16,230 bases of DNA, taken from positions 1 through 16,230 of the forward strand of contig DYCA01000002.1 in NCBI GenBank assembly GCA_019418305.1. Reading direction: 5' to 3'. This document shows positions 8,051 through 13,103 of this stretch, one piece after another. The notes under the pieces are model-generated. The model searched no databases. It was not told the origin of the DNA and was given only the letters and a program-made list of their open reading frames with translations. This stretch comes from Clostridiales bacterium. GTDB taxonomy: Bacteria; Bacillota; Clostridia; Oscillospirales; Butyricicoccaceae. Position numbers and translations under genes: made by a program. Each line of letters begins with the position of its first letter. Position 1 is the stretch's first letter.

Positions 8051-8079
8051 AATATAACGGTGTACAAAGAAAATGTCAA
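8051..8079 (-). promoter_or_regulatory. Sigma-A-type promoter of the activase operon
   Basis: On the minus strand TTGACA (8079-8074), a 17-base spacer and TATATT (8056-8051) form a near-perfect promoter. It is back to back with the metK promoter; the two -35 boxes are 36 bases apart. The predicted start near 8044 gives a leader of about 115 bases. Confidence 0.8.
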
Positions 8080-8115
8080 TCCGCATACAATATCCGAATT
8101 TACTGAAATTTTCCC

Positions 8116-8144
8116 TTGACAAATATTCTGTTTTTATATAAAAT
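8116..8144 (+). promoter_or_regulatory. Sigma-A-type promoter of the metK transcript
   Basis: TTGACA (8116-8121), a 17-base spacer and TAAAAT (8139-8144; an overlapping TATAAA starts at 8137) lie about 15-20 bases before the SAM-I aptamer. Confidence 0.8.
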
Positions 8145-8167
8145 AAACCGCGTAAGTAAATATACGA

Positions 8168-8269
8168 CCTTATCCAGAGCGGTGGAGGGAACGGCCCAAT
8201 GAAACCCGGCAACCTGCGCAAAACCATGCGTAAGGTGCCAAATCCGGCGTAGGAAGACGAAAGATGAGG
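8168..8269 (+). ncRNA. SAM-I (S-box) riboswitch aptamer
   Basis: The conserved S-box core is present: GGTGGAGGGA, then GGCCCAATGAAACCCGGCAA, then AAGGTGCCAAATCC, and the closing GATGAG. The P1 helix forms between CCTTATC (8168-8174) and GATGAGG (8263-8269), 7 bp with one wobble pair. S-boxes bind S-adenosylmethionine and usually stop transcription when it is abundant; position directly upstream of metK fits feedback by the product of that enzyme. Confidence 0.97.
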
Positions 8270-8286
8270 GGGCAAAACGGCTTTTT

Positions 8287-8311
8287 CGCTCCCTGACGGG
8301 AGCGTTTTTTT
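8287..8311 (+). terminator. Riboswitch expression-platform terminator upstream of metK
   Basis: A 7-bp stem (CGCTCCC 8287-8293, GGGAGCG 8298-8304) with a TGAC loop is followed by seven T (8305-8311). It is 18 bases after the aptamer and 40 bases before the metK ATG, as expected for an OFF switch. Confidence 0.92.
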
Positions 8312-8350
8312 GTTGTGTCCCGACGTACCAGAAAGGAAGGAATTAATATC

Positions 8351-9535
8351 ATGGCACATCATTTTTTCACCTCGGAATCCGTAACGGAGGGACATCCGGA
8401 CAAGATCTGTGACCAGATCTCGGATGCGATCCTTAACGAAATCTTAACGAATGATCCGTATGCGCGCGTTGCCTGCGAAACCACCTGCACCACCGGCATG
8501 GTACAGGTGATGGGCGAAATCTCGACCACCTGCTATGTGGACATCCCTAAGGTTGTGCGCGATACCATTCGGGAAATCGGTTATGACCGCGCCAAGTACG
8601 GCTTTGACTGCGACACCTGCGCGGTGCTGACCGCAATCGATGAGCAGTCCGCCGATATCGCGTTGGGCGTAGACAACTCGCTTGAGCGCAAGGAAGGCGC
8701 ATCGGACGCCGACCTCGCCATCGGCGCGGGCGATCAGGGCATGATGTTCGGCTATGCGTGCGACGAAACGCCCGAACTGATGCCGCTGCCCATCTCTCTG
8801 GCGCACAAGCTGGCAAAGCGCCTGACCGAGGTGCGTAAGAACGGCATGTTTGATTATCTGCGCCCGGACGGCAAGAGCCAGGTGACGATTGAGTATGATG
8901 ACGACAATCTGCCGGTGCGTGTGGACACGGTTGTGCTGTCCACCCAGCACAGCCCGGAGGTTTCGCTTCAGCAGATTCGCAAGGATATGATTGAGCAGGT
9001 TGTCAAGGCGGTCATTCCGTCCCATTTGCTCGACGAGAACACCAAGTATTTCATCAACCCGACCGGCCGCTTTGTTATCGGCGGTCCGCAGGGCGATTCG
9101 GGTCTGACCGGCCGTAAGATTATCGTCGATACCTACGGCGGCATCGGCCGTCACGGCGGCGGCGCGTTCTCGGGCAAGGACCCGACCAAGGTGGATCGCT
9201 CGGCGGCGTATGCAGCGCGCTGGGTGGCTAAGAATATCGTTGCGGCCGGACTGGCCAAGCGCTGTGAGCTTCAGCTGGCCTATGCCATCGGTGTAGCCGA
9301 GCCGGTTTCCATCATGGTCGAGACTTTCGGCACCGGCACCGTGGACGAAGGTAAGCTGGCCGAAGCAGTGCGCAAGGTATTTGACCTGCGTCCGGCGGCA
9401 ATTATCGAAACGCTTGACCTGCGCAAGCCGATTTATAAGCAGCTTGCCGCTTACGGCCATATGGGCCGCGAGGAGCTGGGCGTTAAGTGGGAGAATACCG
9501 ACAAGGTAGAGGAACTCAAGGCCGCGCTCGCGTAA
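8351..9535 (+). CDS. metK: S-adenosylmethionine synthetase (methionine adenosyltransferase)
   Basis: The enzyme makes S-adenosylmethionine from methionine and ATP in the cytoplasm. The 394-aa protein is of the usual length and carries the family signatures: [20 protein letters not shown] at the N-terminus, [12 protein letters not shown] in the middle (binding and catalysis of ATP/methionine) and [19 protein letters not shown], the phosphate-binding loop. No key residue appears to be missing. ATG at 8351 is chosen over an upstream TTG, which would fall inside the leader, because [11 protein letters not shown] is the normal N-terminus and GGAAGG lies 10 bases before it. Expression is controlled by the SAM-I riboswitch just upstream. 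An acetyltransferase gene follows after 36 bases with no terminator between. Confidence 0.98.
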   Translation: MAHHFFTSESVTEGHPDKICDQISDAILNEILTNDPYARVACETTCTTGMVQVMGEISTTCYVDIPKVVRDTIREIGYDRAKYGFDCDTCAVLTAIDEQSADIALGVDNSLERKEGASDADLAIGAGDQGMMFGYACDETPELMPLPISLAHKLAKRLTEVRKNGMFDYLRPDGKSQVTIEYDDDNLPVRVDTVVLSTQHSPEVSLQQIRKDMIEQVVKAVIPSHLLDENTKYFINPTGRFVIGGPQGDSGLTGRKIIVDTYGGIGRHGGGAFSGKDPTKVDRSAAYAARWVAKNIVAAGLAKRCELQLAYAIGVAEPVSIMVETFGTGTVDEGKLAEAVRKVFDLRPAAIIETLDLRKPIYKQLAAYGHMGREELGVKWENTDKVEELKAALA

Positions 9536-9571
9536 GCGCACGGTAAAGGAACTGGCGGGAGGCGGCAAAGC

Positions 9572-10177
9572 ATGACGGAGGAAGAAAAAATCTTTGCGGG
9601 CAGGCTGTTTGACGCGCGCACCAAGGAACTGCGCGACATCAAGCATAAGGCGCACATCCTGTGTCAGAAGTTCAATGCGATGGACGAATACGACCCCGCG
9701 CGGCTGCCCATTGTGCGTGAGTTTATCGGGCAGATCGGTGAGAAATACTATTTTCAGGGGCCGATCCAGTTCAATTATGGCTCTCATACCTTTATCGGAG
9801 AGAATTTCTTCTGCAATTTCAATTTGACCGTCATGGATGATGCACGCATCTTTATCGGGGATAACGTGATGTTCGGCCCGAATGTGTCGCTCATGGCGAC
9901 CGACCATCCGCTCATTGCGTCCGAGCGCACCAGCATGCGTTATCCGGACGGGCATGTCTCCATGTCCGAGTTCGCCAAGGACATTCACATCGGCAGCAAC
10001 GTCTGGATTGCAGCGAATGTTGTGGTGCTCGGCGGTGTGAACATTGGAGACGGTGCGGTCATCGGCGCGGGCAGTGTGGTGACGCGGGACATCCCTGCGG
10101 GATACCTCGCGGTCGGCGTACCGTGCCGTCCGCTGCGGCAAATCACGGAAGCGGACTCTAAGATGGAACTGCTTTGA
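9572..10177 (+). CDS. Hexapeptide-repeat O-acetyltransferase of the maltose/galactoside acetyltransferase family
   Basis: This 201-aa cytosolic protein resembles Maa/LacA/NodL-type acetyltransferases, which move an acetyl group from acetyl-CoA to a sugar hydroxyl. Residues 1-60 form the helical maltose-acetyltransferase N-terminal domain (FNAMDEYDPARLP). From about 65 it shows left-handed beta-helix hexapeptide repeats (FIGENFF, IFIGDNVMFGPNV, IHIGSNVWIAANVVVLGGVNIGDGAVIGAGSVVTRDIP). H112 in ATDHPL is the expected catalytic base. The C-terminal AVGVPCRPLR is typical. ATG at 9572 has GGGAGG about 10 bases upstream. With only 36 bases to metK and no terminator, it should share the SAM-controlled transcript. 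The true acceptor substrate cannot be read from the sequence. Confidence 0.9.
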   Translation: MTEEEKIFAGRLFDARTKELRDIKHKAHILCQKFNAMDEYDPARLPIVREFIGQIGEKYYFQGPIQFNYGSHTFIGENFFCNFNLTVMDDARIFIGDNVMFGPNVSLMATDHPLIASERTSMRYPDGHVSMSEFAKDIHIGSNVWIAANVVVLGGVNIGDGAVIGAGSVVTRDIPAGYLAVGVPCRPLRQITEADSKMELL

Positions 10178-10192
10178 ACGAAAAACATAGAA

Positions 10193-10220
10193 AAGTCCTG
10201 CCGGAATCTCGGCAGGACTT
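10193..10220. terminator. Bidirectional terminator between the acetyltransferase and the padR operon
   Basis: A perfect 11-bp stem (AAGTCCTGCCG 10193-10203, CGGCAGGACTT 10210-10220) is flanked by TTTTT on the plus side and by A-rich sequence (T-rich on minus) on the other. It sits between two convergent stop codons and can serve both transcripts. Confidence 0.9.
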
Positions 10221-10229
10221 TTTTGCAGT

Positions 10230-10883
10230 TTAGTCGGTTTGGCGGTCGATCCAGCAGTGCAGCAGCAATAGCAATGCAAGCGCTGCCACCGCCGCCGGGA
10301 AATTGACAGAAAAGACGGTGGTACGCAGAAACGCACTGGCAATGAGATAAAGCAAAAACCAAGGCAAAAACAGCAAGCGGACTTTCATACTGCTGCTGTA
10401 AAGCTGCGTCAGCGGGCTGCGGGAAAAGTAACGGGTAAGCAGGGAAAGAGTTATCATAATCAACACGACAAGCGCTGCTCCGACCAGATTTCCCGTGGTA
10501 ACAGCCAGCATGGGCCAGCTTTGCCGCAGCTGCCCAATGACCGGAATCAGCCAGTATGCAATGAGAAAGTAGGCGGTCAACAATACGCCGCGCAGGCCGT
10601 ATAGACACCGCTCCCGGCGGGTCAGCGGCGGCACTTCTGCGATCACGCTGTCGCAGAAGGCACGGTAATCTGCGCCGATGACATCTTCTGCCGTTTGTCC
10701 GTGGGCTTCTGCGTCGAGCAGCATTTGTACGATATCGCGGCGAATGCTTTCCTGATAATAAGTGTTGATAGGGGCGGTACGGATATAAACAGTGATTTGT
10801 TGGAAGATACGTTCGGTGGGATGGGAAAGAAGGCTTGCAGAGCGTTCGTTTTCATCTCTGAGCAGTCGGGTTTGCTTGGTCAT
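10230..10883 (-). CDS. PadR-linked membrane protein with N-terminal HAAS/DUF1048-like helical domain (function unknown)
   Basis: The 217-aa protein has a soluble N-terminal part (1-95) with an ENER...IRTAPINTYYQESIRRDIVQMLLDAEAHGQTAEDVIG pattern. This resembles the helical HAAS/DUF1048-type domains commonly encoded beside PadR regulators. Four hydrophobic segments follow (about 98-116, 126-149, 168-186, 194-211), so it is an inner-membrane protein. The start at 10883 is preferred over an upstream ATG at 10919 because AGGAGG lies 8-9 bases before it. It overlaps the end of padR by 32 bases, so the two are one operon. PadR targets of this kind are often stress-responsive membrane proteins, but no transport or enzymatic motif is visible and I assign no function. 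The family name is from memory of the pattern and is tentative. Confidence 0.75.
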   Translation of the reverse strand: MTKQTRLLRDENERSASLLSHPTERIFQQITVYIRTAPINTYYQESIRRDIVQMLLDAEAHGQTAEDVIGADYRAFCDSVIAEVPPLTRRERCLYGLRGVLLTAYFLIAYWLIPVIGQLRQSWPMLAVTTGNLVGAALVVLIMITLSLLTRYFSRSPLTQLYSSSMKVRLLFLPWFLLYLIASAFLRTTVFSVNFPAAVAALALLLLLHCWIDRQTD

Positions 10884-11214
10884 GGTAATCGCCTCCTGTA
10901 TCAGCCAGAAGTTTATCAACCGCTTGTGTCAGCTCGCGGTAGCTTGCGAGAAAATTCTGTAATTCCGCGTGGCCTTTGTCGGTCAGCGCGTAGTATTTGC
11001 GTTTGGGGCCGACCTCGGAGATGCGGTATTCCGCCTGCGCCAGACCGTTTTTCTCCAGCCGCAGCAGCAGCGGATAAATTGTACCCTCGGCAATCTGGCC
11101 GAAGCCGTAGTCGGAAAGCTGTTCGGTGATCTCGTAGCCGTAGGTCGGCGCGCGGCTGAGCACGGCAAGAATACAGCCCTCAAGTGTGCCTTTGAGCAGT
11201 TGTGATGGTATCAC
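10852..11214 (-). CDS. PadR family transcriptional regulator
   Basis: This 120-aa DNA-binding protein has the PadR winged-helix pattern: KGTLEGCILAVLS, TYGYEITEQL, EGTIYPLLLRLEKNGL (recognition helix region) and the wing GPKRKYYALTDKG, followed by a C-terminal helix for dimer formation. PadR proteins usually repress their own operon. I place the start at GTG 11214 (VIPSQLLKG) because GGGAGG lies 9 bases before it and PadR proteins typically begin just before this helix. The longer reading frame from 11295 would extend through the promoter and operator described separately. It is the first gene of an operon with the membrane protein, whose start lies inside the padR 3' end. Confidence 0.93.
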   Translation of the reverse strand: MIPSQLLKGTLEGCILAVLSRAPTYGYEITEQLSDYGFGQIAEGTIYPLLLRLEKNGLAQAEYRISEVGPKRKYYALTDKGHAELQNFLASYRELTQAVDKLLADTGGDYHDQANPTAQR

Positions 11215-11261
11215 ACCGGCCGCCCTCCCTTTCCTTGGTATTTTGCTTTGCAAGGTACTGA

Positions 11262-11282
11262 CTATATTGTAATGCAATATAG
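11262..11282. promoter_or_regulatory. Palindromic operator over the padR promoter (likely autoregulation)
   Basis: A perfect inverted repeat, CTATATTG (11262-11269), 5-base centre, CAATATAG (11275-11282), covers the -10 box of the padR promoter. PadR dimers bind short AT-rich palindromes of this size, so self-repression is the simplest reading; this is inference. Confidence 0.65.
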
Positions 11283-11295
11283 CGCGCATTGTCAA
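11266..11295 (-). promoter_or_regulatory. Promoter of the padR operon
   Basis: On the minus strand TTGACA (11295-11290), an 18-base spacer and TACAAT (11271-11266) lie about 50 bases before the GTG start. Confidence 0.75.
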
Positions 11296-11373
11296 TGCAT
11301 GCGGATAAATCCAGCGAAACTGCCAAATGCAGACGGTGAAATCCGGCGGAAATGCTAAAAAACAGGCGGCGGA

Positions 11374-11402
11374 TTGACTTTGCAGGTGAAAAAAGCTATG
11401 CT
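11374..11402 (+). promoter_or_regulatory. Promoter of the aldose-1-epimerase-like gene
   Basis: TTGACT (11374-11379), a 17-base spacer and TATGCT (11397-11402) lie 32 bases before the ATG. A GGGAGG ribosome-binding site follows at about 11419-11424. Confidence 0.65.
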
Positions 11403-11434
11403 TAAATCAGAGTAAAAAGGGAGGCGGATACACA

Positions 11435-12316
11435 ATGCAGGTATTGGAAAACGAGCTTTTCCGGGTGGAGATCAACCCGTTTGGGGCGGAATTGAGCAGT
11501 TTTAAGAGTAAAAAAACCGGAACGGAATATATCTGGCAGGCCGATCCTGCCGTGTGGAAACGGCATGCGCCGATTCTGTTCCCAATTGTTGGGCGGCTCA
11601 AGGATAAAACCTATACGGTAGGCGGCACGCCCTATGAAATCACCCAGCACGGCTTCGGTCGCGATTTGGAATGGCAGATCGGTGCTGTAGGCAATGAGTA
11701 CGTAGAATTTGTGCTGGAAGCAAACGATTTCACCAAGAAAATGTATCCGTGGGATTTTGTCTGCACGGTGCGCTATACGCTGACAGGCGCAACTCTGAAA
11801 AAAGAACATGTCGTGTTTAACCGCAGCGATACCGATATGTATTACGAAGTCGGCGGGCACGATGCATACACACTCTGCTGGCAGCCGAATGAGTCGATTG
11901 AGGACTATTTTGTGGCGTTTGAGGGTACGACGGTGCTGCACCCGATCCTGACGGATGAAAACGTGATGCTCAGCCGCGCGCACGGTGATCTGTTGCTCAA
12001 AGACGGCTATTTGCCTATCACGCGTGAGACGTTCCGCAATGATGCAATCATTATGGACGATCTTCCGGTGCGCCGTGCGACCATTGGCAGTACGTGCAAC
12101 GACCGAACCGTAACCATGGACTTTGCGCACTTTCCGTATTTTGCGCTGTGGAGCGCGTATAAAGATTTTGACGTGCCTTATGTCTGTTTGGAGCCGTGGA
12201 GCACGCTGCCGGATGGCGGTTATCTTGATCACGCAATCGAAAACAAGGTTGGCGTGCGCATGCTGCGTCCGGGACAGGAGGAATGTCTGTCCTTCTCGAC
12301 CACTATTCACGAATAA
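11435..12316 (+). CDS. Aldose 1-epimerase family protein (LacX-like)
   Basis: The 293-aa cytosolic protein belongs to the galactose-mutarotase-like superfamily, which interconverts alpha and beta anomers of aldoses. It follows the shorter LacX-type pattern: FGAELSSFKSK near the N-terminus, WKRHAPILFPIVGRLKD, QHGFGRDLEW with H72, a GGHDAY motif with H142, and LEPWSTLPD with E253. H72, H142 and E253 match the two histidines and the acidic base of the family. GGHDAY replaces the more common GGHPAF, a mild variation. ATG at 11435 has GGGAGG about 10 bases upstream. It stands alone between its own promoter and a strong terminator; no sugar operon surrounds it, so the sugar is unknown. Confidence 0.88.
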   Translation: MQVLENELFRVEINPFGAELSSFKSKKTGTEYIWQADPAVWKRHAPILFPIVGRLKDKTYTVGGTPYEITQHGFGRDLEWQIGAVGNEYVEFVLEANDFTKKMYPWDFVCTVRYTLTGATLKKEHVVFNRSDTDMYYEVGGHDAYTLCWQPNESIEDYFVAFEGTTVLHPILTDENVMLSRAHGDLLLKDGYLPITRETFRNDAIIMDDLPVRRATIGSTCNDRTVTMDFAHFPYFALWSAYKDFDVPYVCLEPWSTLPDGGYLDHAIENKVGVRMLRPGQEECLSFSTTIHE

Positions 12317-12327
12317 GCAAATAGAAA

Positions 12328-12360
12328 GCAAAAGCCGCACGAAACTCGTGCGGCTTTTGC
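12328..12360. terminator. Bidirectional terminator between the epimerase-like and DUF2798 genes
   Basis: A perfect 15-bp stem (12328-12342 with 12346-12360) has a 3-base AAC loop and A-rich/T-rich stem ends. It sits 11 bases after the plus-strand stop and 13 bases after the minus-strand stop, so it can end both convergent transcripts. Confidence 0.88.
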
Positions 12361-12373
12361 ATGTATAGGGCGG

Positions 12374-12838
12374 TTAATCGGGAAAAATGCGGCGGAAAAT
12401 CAGACGCACCAGCGGTCCGGCCACGAAGAATTGCAGCAGCAGTGCTATCGGGAAGTTGAGCACGGTGGTCTGCACCCAGATAGCGATAAACTCGCTTTGC
12501 AGAAGGCCGCCCTTGAAAAAAAGGCAGGCAAAAAAGCTCATGCACGGGCACATCAGCCATACCGACATCGCGGAGATTGCCAGCATGATGGCGGTCGGCG
12601 GGACAGTGCGTGGGTCGACCAGACGGAATGCCAGCTTTTGTGCCAGCCGGCCGACAAAAATCAGCTCCAGCAGTACCGCGACCGGCCACATGATGGGAAA
12701 CTCGTGAAACGCTGCGGCAAAGACTTCGTTGCGGCACCCGCCGATGTTGAGGGCAACATTGTAGCAGATCATGCCGTATACCATCACGGCGGCCATCAGC
12801 AGGGTAAAGACAATATCTTGTTTTTTGTTCTTGGGCAT
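12374..12838 (-). CDS. DUF2798 family small membrane protein
   Basis: This 154-aa protein is made almost entirely of four membrane segments (about 9-30, 47-71, 82-108 and 117-148), with a basic N-terminus MPKNKKQD. The pattern of a short protein with paired repeats, PTAIMLAISAMSVWLMCPCMSF and a FFVAGPLVRLIF end, fits DUF2798, a family of unknown function. ATG at 12838 has AGGAG 9-10 bases upstream. It is a single-gene transcript with a strong promoter about 140 bases upstream, and a terminator-like hairpin lies between promoter and gene, so conditional expression is likely. No substrate or partner can be proposed. Confidence 0.8.
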   Translation of the reverse strand: MPKNKKQDIVFTLLMAAVMVYGMICYNVALNIGGCRNEVFAAAFHEFPIMWPVAVLLELIFVGRLAQKLAFRLVDPRTVPPTAIMLAISAMSVWLMCPCMSFFACLFFKGGLLQSEFIAIWVQTTVLNFPIALLLQFFVAGPLVRLIFRRIFPD

Positions 12839-12884
12839 TTGGGTTTTCTCCTTTTTATTCTGTTGCAGTGCGGCGGAACAAAAA

Positions 12885-12921
12885 AAGGACGCAGTGTAAA
12901 CTTTCGTTTCACTGCGTCCTT
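12885..12921 (-). terminator. Terminator-like hairpin in the leader of the DUF2798 gene (candidate attenuator)
   Basis: A 12-bp perfect stem (AAGGACGCAGTG 12885-12896, CACTGCGTCCTT 12910-12921) extends inward by AAAC/GTTT with a GAAA tetraloop on the minus strand and is followed by seven T on that strand. It lies 47 bases before the gene start and after its promoter. On the plus strand there is no T-run, so it works only toward the DUF2798 gene. Confidence 0.75.
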
Positions 12922-12953
12922 GCGAACCGCTTCAACTACCATTAATTGTGTTT

Positions 12954-12982
12954 ATTTTACCGTTTTTAAGCGGATTTGTCAA
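12954..12982 (-). promoter_or_regulatory. Sigma-A-type promoter of the DUF2798 transcript
   Basis: On the minus strand TTGACA (12982-12977), a 17-base spacer and TAAAAT (12959-12954) form a near-consensus promoter. The predicted transcription start is near 12947. Confidence 0.8.
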
Positions 12983-13016
12983 GAGAAGTGGAAAAAACAG
13001 CATCTTTCACAGAGGG

Positions 13017-13045
13017 TTGACAAAATAAAGTGCGTGGGGTATACT
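13017..13045 (+). promoter_or_regulatory. Sigma-A-type promoter of the copper operon
   Basis: TTGACA (13017-13022), a 17-base spacer and TATACT (13040-13045) give a near-consensus promoter about 60 bases before copA. The spacer ends in GTGGGG next to TATA, a G-tract that could be part of a CsoR site. Confidence 0.8.
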
Positions 13046-13058
13046 AACTGTGCAACAG

Positions 13059-13080
13059 ACCCCCTCCCCGGGGGAGGGGT
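13059..13080. promoter_or_regulatory. GC-rich inverted repeat after the copA promoter (candidate CsoR operator or mRNA hairpin)
   Basis: ACCCCCTCCCC (13059-13069) is followed directly by GGGGGAGGGGT (13070-13080), a nearly perfect inverted repeat just downstream of the predicted start of transcription. CsoR-type repressors bind palindromes of C-tracts and G-tracts, and csoR is in this operon. Binding is inferred only. Confidence 0.45.
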
Positions 13081-13103
13081 GAGAGATAAAAGGAGATCCT
13101 GAT

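Noticed and set aside
8315..8350. Upstream extension of metK from a TTG within the riboswitch leader
   Set aside because: The extra 12 residues precede the normal N-terminus and would begin in the leader next to the terminator; ATG 8351 has the better ribosome-binding site.
8444..10342. Minus-strand open frame opposite metK and the acetyltransferase
   Set aside because: It spans two real genes and their terminator and has no protein family pattern; an artefact of codon bias.
11215..11295. Longer padR start at 11295
   Set aside because: It would place the promoter and operator inside the coding region; GTG 11214 has GGGAGG at the right distance and matches the family's usual N-terminus.
11402..12340. 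Minus-strand open frame opposite the epimerase-like gene
   Set aside because: No motifs; the plus strand has promoter, ribosome-binding site and conserved catalytic residues.
12885..12921. The DUF2798 leader hairpin as a terminator for plus-strand transcription
   Set aside because: On the plus strand the stem is followed by GCGAACC, not by a T-run, and no plus-strand gene ends there (the epimerase-like gene has its own terminator).
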